From the NCBI RefSeq assembly GCF_033807715.1, contig NC_084596.1:27912879-27976878 (forward strand): 64,000 bases of DNA, given 5' to 3'. Below the pieces are notes generated by a model. The model saw only the letters and a program-made list of their open reading frames with translations, did no database searches and was not told where the DNA came from. Position numbers and translations under genes: made by a program. The stretch comes from Cololabis saira. Lineage: Eukaryota > Chordata > Actinopteri > Beloniformes > Belonidae. Each line of letters opens with the position of its first letter. Position 1 is the stretch's first letter. Shown here piece after piece: positions 23,133 through 36,898 of this stretch.

Positions 23133-26100
23133 ATGAGTCATGATGAGGACATTGGCCTGACAGGCAGTTGCGGCAATGGAAAACTCAGACAATGGTTGAT
23201 CGACCAGATCGACAGCAAGAATTATTCTGGTCTGGTGTGGGAAAACGATGAGAGAACTATCTTTAGGATCCCATGGAAACATGCAGGAAAGCAAGATTAC
23301 AACAGAGAGGAGGATGCTGCACTCTTCAAGGTCAGAACCTATACCTGCTCTCTCCTCACAGTGCCCCCAAACCCTATGACGAACACGATCCTCCCATTAA
23401 ATATTGAATCAATTAATACGAGTGCTGGTTTCATCTTAAAATGTTTCCTTAAAAAGTCTGTTGAGTCAATATCTATAATATTATCATTACAGGCGTGGGC
23501 ATTGTTTAAGGGTAAATATAAGGAAGGTGTTGACAAACCAGACCCCCCCACATGGAAAACCAGACTACGGTGTGCCCTCAATAAAAGCAATGACTTTGAT
23601 GAAATAGTGGAGCGAAGCCAACTGGATATTTCAGACCCGTACAAAGTTTACAGAATCATTCCAGAGGGAGCAAAAAGAGGTGAGTATTACATGTTCTCAA
23701 AGTGAAATGCAGTGAAGCTGTTTAACTTATAAACTGTGTTTAGTCATCTTCTCATCTAGTGCCATGTGAGACAAGGTCCAGCCTCCCAGAAACTTCAACA
23801 GGTTAAAGTGGCTGCAGTAATTAATTGATGGACATTTAGTCACGCATGCATGATGGGTGACAATGTTATGAGTAAAAAGATTTGTGATTGGGTTTAGTAA
23901 TGTCTGCTACTAAGCTTTACTGTTACAGCAACTTACACACATGCTGCATTAGACAGAGAGACTGTTAATAGTCTGTTGGTGATTTTTAACATGCATTTGC
24001 ACCACTGCTGTTGATTGTGAGGCAGGAAGCACAAAGGAAGCCAAAGCATGAACCAAAAAGGCCCTAGATCTTTTTTTAGAGGGCTTCGGTTACTAAGCTC
24101 AGGGTGCACATAACACAACCAGACGACCTCAGCCTTGCATAACTAAGTCTTTGCCATCATATAACAGTTTTGGTCGCATCAGAGCAGTTCTTGCTGTCTT
24201 GACACTTGGTTCTCAAATTAGCACGATTGAGGTGTATATTCAGTAGCCTCTTGAACTTACTCTGCAAATCATCTCTGAAAATACCACAGCTTAACAAGTG
24301 CACCATGCATATTTTAACCATGTTCACAATATAACACAATTTAACATTGCATCATATATGCACAATATTTCTCTTAATCTGCAAAATGAAATAAAGCTCT
24401 AAATAATGATATTTTAAGACGTTTCTTCATCTGGGAAAATCTTTTCTTAAAGGGGACCTATTATGGCATCTAATACCTATTTTAAACAGGCCTTGAATGT
24501 TTTAAAAACAAGCTTTTGATTGTTTTTTGCTAAATAAATTAGAAATTCAGCCTCTGAGCCATGTCTTTATCTTCCCATTCTCTAACCTCATTATCTATGC
24601 GGGATTCTGAATGGGCGGGGCTATGACAATGAGGCTCTGTGCTGATTGGCTGCCTGAATGACGCGATACACCGCTACGAAAAAATGGCGGAAGCTCCAGC
24701 CGGTGGAGTTAGTTGTGGGTGTGGTTTCACGCATCGGAGGCCAACCTATGTAAATCGCACTTTCGTTACGTAACGAAAGGGAGCAGAATCTGAACGGCTC
24801 GTAGATCCACATCACACTGGATGGCTCATCCGGGCGGCTGTACAGACACGGCAGAATTTGGTTGCTTTCCTCCTTCTCTGAGTTGGCAGGCTGAGTGGAG
24901 ACCACTTTATATATGTTAAAGCAAGAAAAAACATGCTTTTCATAATAGGTCCCCTTTAAGAATGCATTGCAAGCATTGTGGACAATGTACTGTATATGTC
25001 ACATGTATTTCTGCTTTTGGACATTTATAGGAATGAAAATGAGCAGTATTGAGGAGACAGCATCGCATGTAAATAGCCTTGGCTATATTCCTCCGTTTGC
25101 ATCGGTCCTCAATCAGGTCAGCAGATTTTGTTTGGTGCTGTATCATATAAACTAATCACACTCCACATAAATACCTGTATCTTCAGTTATTGATCGCCGC
25201 TGGCTCCTTCCTCAGGTACCTAGCTTTGTTGTTTCTCAGGAGAGGAGGGACTGGAGGGATTACCATGCATCAACTGAACAGCCACATCATCCCAATACTC
25301 ATCATCATGGGGCTCATGCAGAGCTGCAGTACGGCCAGGGCCCCTACCCACCGTCAATCAGTCGGGCTTGGCCTGGGTCGCACACAGAAAATGGTAACAT
25401 ACAGCCATTTAAACTTGATGGTGTCGAGTTTTAGATTTTAGTCAGATTTCAAAAGTTTTATATCTGTATCAAGAGTCATTAATACATGAATAGAATATGT
25501 ATCTAACCACATAACCCATTAAAGGTAGCTTTCTTCTCTGTATTGATTAACCTTGACGTTGTCTTTTAAGCACACATAGCTAACTGTGCCATCTTGTGGG
25601 TCCTTTTGTCAGTAGCAACATCAGGCTAGAGAACACTATTTAAACAAATTAGAAATAGTTCTGTAATTCATTTACAGTGACCAGCCATAACATGCTTGTA
25701 ATATTAAAAGATTTACCCTTTTGATGCTAAAAGAGGTCTGACCAATCAGGGCATAGAAAAAAAACTTGAGAGGATCTCCAGGAGAGTCTGGTACTAGAAT
25801 AACAACAATAGATCCTTGGACTCTATGGACTGTGGTATAAGGCCGTAGTGGACTGGACTTGTGTCCCACAAATACTATCAATGTCGTATTAGACTATTAT
25901 GTGGACTGTTTAGCGACCAGTTGAACCCCTCAGACTTTTGTCCTAGTTTTTGAGCCTTTAGTTTTTGCATGACCTGTTTCTGTTCTGTTGGTGAGAACTG
26001 CTGTCATATGAGAGTGATGTTGTCATGTGGAGTATCAAAGTATTAAAGTAACATCCTTGGAAATGCTAGGATGCAGACTGTTCCAGCAGAGCATTCCATT

Positions 26101-29100
26101 TTGATAGTCTTTACTTCTCAGTTGTTTGAAAGCAAGGGCTGATGACATTACACGTTACATCACGTGCTGCCATTTCCTTAAACTATTTATTGAGACATTT
26201 GCAACATTTATATATGTTTTTTATGTAATTTAAAGTGCCAATAGTCATTAAAATGTACGTAGGAGCTTTGAAGTTTTATCTTAAGCAAAAATGCAAAACA
26301 GAGTTGTGCATTATGTATTTTAATATACAAATTTAATCTGCTCATGTGAAAAAAAGATTTTGGTTGCAAAGGCCGTGTCTGTGAAAATATGTCACATATT
26401 CTTTACATCTGTTTTTTCTCACTTACTTTCACATGCCTACAACGTGTTACACTGGTTCTTCATCTTTTTGTGCTTTCATATTCACTACTCTAAATCCGCT
26501 TTCTCACTGCAGGTTTTCAGCTCGCGTTCCACACCTACTTTTCAGAGTCTCAGCCACCTATGTACGCGATGGAGCACAACAGTCCCACAACAGGTGAAGA
26601 ACTGTTTCTGACACAATAATATGGACACACAAAGATTAACAGTCGCACAAACTTTTGCAGGGTTCTTGTAGATGTTTACTATTCTGAATGTACTTGCATT
26701 CACTGATAAGAACCTGCAAGCACCATATAAAATCAATTTCCTTATTCTGAAATCCAGAACAGCCGCTCATCGAAAAAGATTTTCTGTTTGAATTCTGATC
26801 AAACTGTGAATTGGACATGTATTAAAAGCTTGTATCTTTCCTCCAGATCTCAGCCTGCATGTGTCCCTGTACTATAGAGAATCATTGGTGAAGGAAGTTA
26901 CTATCACCAGCCCAGAAGGTTGCCGGATCACCTCCTCCTCTACATCTTCTCCATCCTCTTCCTCCTCTTCTTCCCCTTGTCCAGAGGAGAAGTTTCACGG
27001 CGGTGCAGAAATAGTTCTTTTTCCATTCCCGTACCCCGAGTCTCAGAGGCAGGGTGCCGAGATGCTTCCTAACATACTGGAGAAAGGTGTGCTTCTGTGG
27101 ATGACATCCGACGGGCTCTATGCTAATCGCCTGTGTCAGGGACGAGTATACTGGGAAGGACCGTTGGCTCCATTTATGGATAAACCCAACAAACTGGAGA
27201 AGGACCAGCCATGCAAACTGTTTGACACTCATCAATTCCTTGTTGGTAAGCAGTAATATACAACTGTAGTGCAGGTTATGACAAAGACTGACATCCCTGT
27301 GTCAGTCTTTGTCTGATTTGTTTATATAAGGCATTGTCAAAGAAAGTGTCACTGTATGTAATTAGGAGTCTGGGTGGAGCCCCTTTGGATAAAAAAAAAC
27401 ACGAAATAAAATAAACAAAAAATAAATAAATATACCCCTATGCAACTCCAAAATGAGTTACATAACCAATCCACCATTATTTTTAGTAAATAAAATTGAA
27501 TAACTCTCAGAAGACAGACAGTTTCTCCTGATTTGTGATCCAATGAAACAAAGATGTGTCTGTTACCCTGTTTGCATGGGATTGGTATTACCTGGGAACC
27601 TGCCGTAATTTGTAATAATTGGACATCTGTGATATTACTGTAATCCAGTGCAAATGTGCCATTTCAGTTACCAACTGATCATTTCAATCACATGTGAATG
27701 CACATCCCATAAATCCAGTGATTCTCTGGGTGGGAGTCTTGTTTTAAAACGTTTCCTCTCATTACTTTTTCTACTTCTTTCTCTGCTTAAATATAACTTA
27801 ACTGATATAACAAAACTGAATATGTATATATTATATATTGAGCACATAGGCCAATATGTAATTTTCAGGGTATTTTCAATTGTCCAAATGAGATGTGTTT
27901 TTTGCTGAAGTGGAGATGAAGACTGTGATCAGACACTTTTAATTCAATGTTCGATGTTTGTGTTAATTGAATAGTAATTGTTTAAGAAAATGCAAGGCCT
28001 TAATGATACATTTAGGGATTTATGTCTGTAAATTATAGTAAAACAGACTTCGCTATCCCATGTAAATGTGCTTCACAAAACACAGATGTTGGGGGGTAAT
28101 TTTGTAATTACTGCAGTTTTCAAGGTAATACTAGTCATTTTTCTTTAGTTTATTCTATGTTTTGCACTAATGCTATTTCAGTCAGCATGTCCATGGCTTT
28201 GGTGATATTAATAATGGTAGTGATGATAGTCAGGATAATGATTAAGGAGAGCCTGCATGTGCTTTATCAGGGTAAGTACCTCTGTCTCAGAGCTGAGGCA
28301 CAGAGAAGGCCCTCATTTTCTTAGTATGGATGGGCAAAACACGTGGAGTCCCCACCCACCTCCTGTGGTCCACCACAGTACATGACAACAAAGTATTATC
28401 TGTAGCATTTCATTTTGCCCAGTTTCCATCATCTTCTTCAGTAGTTTCCAGAAAAGCCACCATAACCAGAGATCATCACCGTGCATGTTCAAAATGACAT
28501 GCCTAAGCATTTTTGTCTCACACATAATGGAATCCAATGATGTATATCCTCATTTTACTCTTCATCTCGCAGCTCTGCAAGATTATGCACAGAACGGCCG
28601 TCATCCACCACGATACCAGGTAGTGCTATGTTTTGGGGATGAGTATCCCGACCCACAACGCCAAAGGAAGATGATCACAGCTCAGGTACCCATTCACTAA
28701 AACTTTATCTGGTCAATCACTGCAGTGTTTTTAAATGCATTCAAAACATTTTTATGTATTTGACTTGGTTTCTGCGTCTAGTAGGAAATAATTATTGGTT
28801 TCCAGTATAACTACTTAATACTTATTTTGTAATATTTAAAGCATTACCATGTACAGTATATTTATTCCAAACCCTAAAGTGCATTTATAACAGTTAAGAA
28901 TTGGTGAGTGGAGTACAAAAAGTCAAAGAACTTGGTATAAAATAGGTCTCAAATTTAATTCTTTAGCAATGGAGTCGGTGGTCTGATGTCTCCAACCATC
29001 CTTCGTATCTCCTCTTAAGCATTTGTGGCTGAATCAACTGTATTGAATCTTTACATCTTGATGTCAATCTATTGATGGGTGCCATGAAACGCTGAACAAC

Positions 29101-30185
29101 AATGCCATCACATAGCAAGAAGCTGAAATAAAGAAATACATTAGACAGCCGTTGCACTTTACATCTTTCTGAAATCCAGTTGTGGCAATGTGAAACACAT
29201 TTACTGCATATCTAGCTATTTGCTGACTTTTGGCAAACACTTGATATCTTCCCACCGTTGCTTCCTTCTTGGAATTGGCCTTTAATGCAATTTCGGTTTT
29301 GGACCCACATGGAATGAATTGGACATGAAACCTGTTATGGTTTGGATTATGAATTACAATGAATTAGACTGAGTTTCAATATAATTTGGAATTGATTAGA
29401 TTTTATATTTAACTTTATAATAGTTTAGTGGCTTCTGTGTAGAGTGGTGTGAGATTACTTTGGAGTGAATCAGAGCTATAGAGTGTGCTTAATTTAAAAA
29501 GAAAATCTCTCTTTGAAATATAAAAGTCATAAAAGAATGACACCCATGCAAATAAATGAAAACTTAAGTACATACAATTCTAAAGCATGAATGCTTTATG
29601 ACTTGAACTAGCAATAGTTCAAAATGAAGCTTAATTTTATTGATTTATGTCCCTCCCCATTTTATGTATCTATTTGAAATTGATTAAATGTTTTGAAATG
29701 TCATGCTGATTGTATAGATAATTATTCCATACATTAAATAAGAGCCAAAGTCGATTCCTGCGCGGTAAATACAACAGTTTAATACTTGATATGAGAAATG
29801 AATATACCAAAATCTTTACTTTGTTAAGCTTAATAATGATAGATGTTAATATAATACAGAGATATGTGCAATGTTTAAGGCAATTTTTATTCTTTCTTAC
29901 CACATACGTCTTTATACAGTCTTTCAGGTAATCTAAATGCTTTTTTGCATGTTTAGGCTATGCTTTCTATCTTTGTGGGGCACGATGGGAAAAAATAATG
30001 TACATATTTCATATAGGAACATAATTTCATTTTAGGTGGAGCCCGTGTTTGCCAGGAAGCTGGTGTACTATTACCAGCAAAACACTGCTCACTACCTGCG
30101 GGCCTACGAACACATCCAGGAACAGAACATCTCTCCAGCTTTGGACTATGCTTCCCAGAGACCTCTTCAGCATATTCAGGATTAA
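23133..30185 (+). CDS. irf4: Interferon regulatory factor 4 (IRF4)
   Basis: Nuclear transcription factor of lymphoid and myeloid cells that binds GAAA-type sites, often with ETS or AP-1 partners. Eight coding exons with correct phase: 23133-23330, 23493-23679, 25031-25116, 25216-25393, 26513-26593, 26847-27245, 28573-28685, 30036-30185. The total is 1392 bases, or 463 aa; human is 451. The DNA-binding domain shows the five-tryptophan repeat (W21, W36, W48, W68, W87) in CGNGKLRQWLIDQID, GLVWEN, IFRIPWKHAGKQDYNREED, ALFKAWALFKGK and PDPPTWKTRLRCALNKSNDF. The IRF-association domain begins near residue 244 (LSLHVSLYYRESLVKEV) and includes GVLLWMTSDGLYANRLCQ and CKLFDTHQF. LCFGDEYPDPQRQRK identifies IRF4 rather than IRF8. 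A Ser-rich insertion (about residues 273-286) lies inside the association domain. The teleost copy (irf4a or irf4b) is unresolved. Confidence 0.97.
24451..24955. mobile_element. TTAA-flanked MITE in irf4 intron
   Basis: Terminal inverted repeats AGGGGACCTATTATG and CATAATAGGTCCCCT are perfect over 15 bases and flanked by TTAA on both sides (24447-24450, 24956-24959), the target duplication of piggyBac and Kolobok superfamilies. The interior is GC-rich with a ttcgttacgtaacgaa palindrome and no transposase. It lies in the intron between irf4 coding exons 2 and 3. Confidence 0.85.
25394..30035. other. irf4: irf4 introns, no other gene recognised
   Basis: Covers the introns 25394-26512, 26594-26846, 27246-28572 and 28686-30035. 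Open frames such as 27648-27908 and 29064-29255 show no recognisable domain. No clear transposon was seen here. Confidence 0.5.
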
Positions 30186-30187
30186 TA

Positions 30188-31839
<1,652 letters not shown>

Positions 31840-32063
31840 CAGGGTTGTCCATTTCCAGTCCTGCAGGGCTGCTGTCTTGCATGTTTTAGAAGTTTCCATG
31901 CATCACTACACCTGTTTCAGTTGAATGGATCATCATCAGCTTATCATCAAGGTCTGCACAAGTCTGTTACTTACCCCTTCATTTGAATCAGGTGAAGTGA
32001 AGCAAAGAAACTTCTACAACATGCAGGACAGCGGCCCCCGAGGACTGGAATCGTACAGCCATG
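31840..32063. mobile_element. hAT-type MITE
   Basis: Ends CAGGGTTGTCC and GTACAGCCATG are imperfect inverted repeats. Inside, CCAGTCCTGCAGGGC and tcttgcatgttttagaagtt are mirrored on the right by ctacaacatgcaggacagcg and cgaggactgg. Flanks are tcttaatc and ccttaatc, a 7-of-8 match to a target duplication. No coding content. Confidence 0.7.
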
Positions 32064-32584
32064 CCTTAATCTTTTAGTGAACTGGCGGTACCAATTGTTG
32101 CTGTTTTGTTGCCGATTACTTAATTTCAGCTGCTATAGTTCTTGTTCCTTTTCCTAATACACATTTTTAAAAGGTAGGCAGGTGGGTGCACACACTTTGT
32201 GTCTATGGATCTTTGCTATTATATATCATGCAAAATGATGTTTGTCTTGTTAAAATAACCGTGGATATCCTGAGAAAATCACCTTGATGGATAGTGCTGT
32301 CTGAGAGCTGGAAGATCAGCGACTGTGTCCCATATCCCAGTTGTGCATGTATACATACAATTTGTTTACAATGAGTGGATAAGTGGGTTAATTTTGACAA
32401 TGCTGTTGTTGTGTAGTACACTGCAAGTATCTGGATGGTGTACTCAAAATGTATGATCACTTAGTGCACCCAGTGGTCACCAACGTGTTGACATAGTGGA
32501 AGTGGTAGGAAGCTCGTTTTAGTATACTCGGGAAAGTATGCCATTTGGAACATAGCCTGCTGTGAAGGGTTCATTCATTACTTA

Positions 32585-32670
32585 ATGAAGATTAAGTAAG
32601 TAACTAAAGCCTTTATTGTCATTGCATATGATTATAATGAAAAAAAAAACAACACAAGCAAAAAAAAACT
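32585..32670 (-). repeat. Probable LINE 3' tail
   Basis: Contains cctttattgtcattgcatat, which on the minus strand resembles the 3' end of fish non-LTR retrotransposons. A-rich stretches follow. Short and uncertain. Confidence 0.3.
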
Positions 32671-33571
32671 GGTAATATGATAACTGAGATATATTTGAGA
32701 TTTTAAAATATCCAATTTATTTGCTACTTTGCTTTGAAAGGTACACTTTCTGTACTTACTGGCGATCCGCTGACCATTTATGACACAAAGTAAAGAGCCA
32801 TGACTCATAACTGCTTGGAAAGATTAAAAATGAAATACATCCAGCACAAGCATGACAGCACCTGTGTCTAACTGGACTCACGGCACTCTGACCAGCACTT
32901 ATCCATGCTGGACCCTCCTATGAGATTTCTTGCTAAATGACCGTAGTAGTAGTAGTTTACTTTTATACCTAATCCTGACACCTTCACCTTCACCAGTCAA
33001 CATGCTGGTGGTAGAATTTTCTAAAATGTCTTTCTCGTATAATCAATCAAGGCTTTGGCCTTTCTTGGCCTCTCTTTCAGCTTTTATTTATTTACTTATT
33101 TATACTTTTTTTTTTTTAATATCATGCATGTGACTGGTATAAAATTCTAGATTTTTCAATATTTTCTAAACTCTAAGCAGTTAATCAGCGAAGACACTGA
33201 AAAATATTATATAAAAGTTCAAACCAATTTTCAAAAACTTCCTTTCTTTTATGAAAATAGTTTGTAGGAGAGATTTTTTTTTTTTTTTTCTGTGGTCCTA
33301 AGTTTCGATCTCTGCATTTACTTCCCTAACACTTAAACCACATCACTTTCACATAGTCTGACCAAAATCACAGACTGGAATGTTTTTTTTTTTCATATTT
33401 TTTTTTTTTTGAATGATAAATCTCTTTAGACCCCTAAAATGTTGTTGTTAAGCCCCCTGAATCTATGATGGGTGAAATTTTATTTCCCTCAACTTTATAG
33501 ATGAGACATTTGACTCAAAAATCATGACACCTGATGTACAATGTCCTGTTTTTCGTCAACAATATGTACTT

Positions 33572-33573
<2 letters not shown>

Positions 33574-33652
<79 letters not shown>
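33574..33652. repeat. (TG)n microsatellite, about 39 repeats
   Basis: Uninterrupted TG dinucleotide tract in intergenic DNA. The Cys-Val and His-Thr repeat frames here are artefacts of it. Confidence 0.98.
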
Positions 33653-33653
<1 letters not shown>

Positions 33654-34917
33654 TAATGGACAACATGCTTGCGTGTGCGTGGGTGCCTTCACAGTTTTTA
33701 TATTACTGTTATCAGGAATTGACATTTCTGGACTCAGGATAAGCCAAGTGACTTCCCCACCTACATCTGTGACTCAGACACTCACATCACTGTTTACAGT
33801 TACAGTAAAGGGTAAACTTTAGAGGAAATCACAGAATCAATATTGCCCTTGTGAACTATTCCAAGGACCATTGCATTTGAAAGAAAATATTTTTAAATAT
33901 AAAAATGGATTTTGAGATTTGTTTGAAAATAAACTTATCTGAAACCACATATATACACTGTGCTTGTTTCATCTCTGAGTTCTCCATGTGAAGAAAGGAG
34001 CAAGAATGAAAGACATCTTTGCTAAGAAAAGGCAAAAAAAAAAAGAAAAGAAAAACACATTCACACATTTGCCATGGTGTTTCCCCCCTCAGCAGGAAGC
34101 CACATCATTTGTAGTCAGGCTTCAGTTTTTCCGCTTCTAAGCGCCGTTACTATAAGTGAACTTGTCTGGTGCTCTTCACATGAAGCTCTGGAGGAGAGAG
34201 TTTCTTCACCTGACACCTCTGTTTCGGGGTTAAAAAATAAGTTTTCAGCAAAAATGAAACCAACCTCACATCATCTTTGCCCAAAGAAGGCAGCTCTGCT
34301 GGTTCTGTCTTTACACAAGGACTGGGATCAATTCCATAGACGTTATTGTGATGAAAGTTAATTATTAATATTGAAGTGACATAAACTGTCCCAAGTGTTA
34401 CAGCAAATCACTGCTGGATTTTAAAGTTGATACATAAAAGCAAAGCAAGAAAGTAAAACAAATACCATTAGAAATAAATAAAAATGTCTCAAGAATACAA
34501 CTCACATTTCACTGTTGCCATGGGAGCATTCACATTTGTTCTTCTGCTCTTTCAGTTTTGAGGGACATTCGGTATTAAAAAAAAAAGCAGGCTTATTATG
34601 TTGACTGGTTTATTTATCATTAGGTAAATATGCATCAAGGCTCTCAAATAAGAAGATTTTAAGGTTGGGTCAGGATGAAGTCTTAGTGGTTTGCTGACAT
34701 CTGCTGGTTAGTGTAGGCTGTTCTTACTGTGGCCTAAAAAACAAAGCAAACCAAACAAACAAACAAAACGGGGGGATTAAAGGCTCCAACACAAGACATC
34801 GGGGAAAAGGGAAATAAATTGCTCAAGGGGGGAAGAAACATTGCAAATTAAATCAGTGCTGTATTTTAAGTTCAGCAGTTGGGCGACTTAAGGTGTCTGT
34901 TTTGTTCACAAATGTTT
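33653..34917. other. Intergenic, no feature recognised
   Basis: AT-rich sequence with short A runs. The frame at 34074-34361 (95 codons) has no recognised similarity and lacks clear splice or promoter support. Confidence 0.4.
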
Positions 34918-35330
34918 CAATCCACTTTACTTCGATTGTAGTGTACGCTGAAATTCACAACAAACTAATCTCAATGCACTTTACACAACAATACACAACA
35001 AGCAAGCACACAAAATTGGATACAGTCCAATCAATACATCCCAATACATCATAATTCAGGAAAAATCCAATTAAGGTCCAAAATTCATATAATTCCAAAA
35101 TAAAACCGCCTAGCTAAGGAACCCAACAGACTGCTTTTTACTATTTTTTATTTTATTTCAGTGCAGTTCCCCACCTTGAGTACCTTGTAACCAGGAAGAA
35201 AAACATCTTCAGCAGAACCAGCTCAGAGGACGTGCCCATCTGCCTCAACTGTGGGGGGTCTGTAATGACGGAAAAAGAAACCAACAAAGAGAGATCAGTC
35301 CAAAAGAGAGACACAGAACAGAACTGCAAT
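34918..35330. repeat. Second copy of the dispersed acanthomorph repeat
   Basis: Resembles the copy at 2878-3890 at its left end (cactttacacaacaatacac, ccgcctagctaaggaaccc compared with ctagctaagaaacc there). It adds a block common in this family: aaccaggaagaaaaacatct, cagcagaaccagctcagagg, cccatctgcctcaactgtgg. Confidence 0.55.
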
Positions 35331-36853
35331 AATTATTTACATACAATAAAAGGAAACACGATAGTTTTAACATTATTTAGCATTAAAAAACAACACCGGG
35401 CCATCTGTCTGCACATTATTTATTCTACATTATCCACATAGTTTGTCATTGTATGATTAAAATGATTATATCCTGCTATAACAGTGAAACCGATTCTCTG
35501 GGAATGACGTACAGGAAGCAGTACGGAAAAAATACTCTCATTACCAAAAAATAAAATCTTTATCAGCACAATTAATCAGAATGAATTGTTTTCAGATGTA
35601 TCTGTTTACTCAACCGTCTTCAGATAATAATACTCTTGACCTAATACATTACGATGGCAGGAAAGCAATAACAGTTGTCGGATAAGGAGCAGCAAGGTAA
35701 TGGAAGACAGCCATCAGATGGCTTCAGACAGATAAAACCTGATAAGCAGAACAATATGGTGAATCATCTGGGTCTGATGCAGCGCCTGTGCTCTACTGTT
35801 TATTTAGTTTGGCTGCCAGCTTCTTTGGGAGATAAAGGTTACTCTAAAATATCACAAATTTGGAGAAAACATACATTTTCTTGTATAACTTAAAGACAAA
35901 TGACTGTGGATTGACACAGCTGCAGTAAAGAAGACAGCCAGCAGGGAGTGGTGTCTCATCGGCTGGCTGTGCAGCATTCAGATCTGGATCAAGTTGAATT
36001 ATAAACCGCAAAGGTTGCACTCTGACATGGATGGATTGGACGATGGCAACAAGGAATCCGTGAGGCCTTCTGATTCATAATATCCAAGGAATATGATAGT
36101 TTTACTACATCTATATGACAAATACTGAACCACGCAGATGTAACCGCACCAGCCAACTTGTAAAACAGCATTTCTTCAAATGAACTGGACTCATAAACAT
36201 TATGAAATAACACTATCAAGATCCTCTGCAGACCATTTCCCATCAAAAGACAGAGTTTTAAGGATTCCTGTCTGTCTTGAAAAGACACTTTCTTTTGTGT
36301 TGTGTTTTAAGTGACACGACCTGGTCGGAGGGACAACTCGTATAGGCCTTATTGCGTGAGAGTGAGCCGGGTTGTTCTCAGACTCTGTGTGGTCTGGGTG
36401 TGTGGTCTCCAGCTGACGGGCAGGGAGGAGGACGGTAGAGCCTCGTGAGTACATATGTGAATGTGTGTTCGCGTGTTTACTTTATTCAAAGCCAGGTCCA
36501 GACACTCTGTAGCCATGGATTGAGCTGAAAGCTGTGCCTTCCACCACTCAGCAGAACTGCTCTGAAACATAAACACACAGTGCCACCAGACTGACACAGC
36601 TAGGGAAAGATTTTTGTCCTCGTATGCTTATGGGACCTGAGAGACCTTTAGATTAGAGGGTCTTAGCCTAGTATGTAGTTTCTGAAACTGAAGCCATGTA
36701 TGCAGCAATTACTGCGCCGTTTCACGGCTGTGTTCGGGAGCTTAACAGTAATGGGTTACAATCTGGAACACTTCCTTCACGTCACATTTAGCAAGAAATT
36801 GAATTTCATAGTCTTTATGCATATTCTGTGCAAACAAAAATGTTGGCATTGAC
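35331..36853. other. Intergenic block with several GATA motifs; no gene supported
   Basis: Unique-looking DNA. Between 35680 and 35840 the core gataa occurs four times (ggataagg, agataaaa, tgataagc, agataaag). A possible 27-codon exon on the minus strand at 36561-36481 is treated as a lead, not a gene. Confidence 0.35.
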
Positions 36854-36856
36854 TTT

Positions 36857-36896
<40 letters not shown>

Positions 36897-36898
36897 TT
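36854..36898. repeat. (TTTC)n microsatellite
   Basis: About ten copies of TTTC in an AT-rich setting. Confidence 0.9.
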
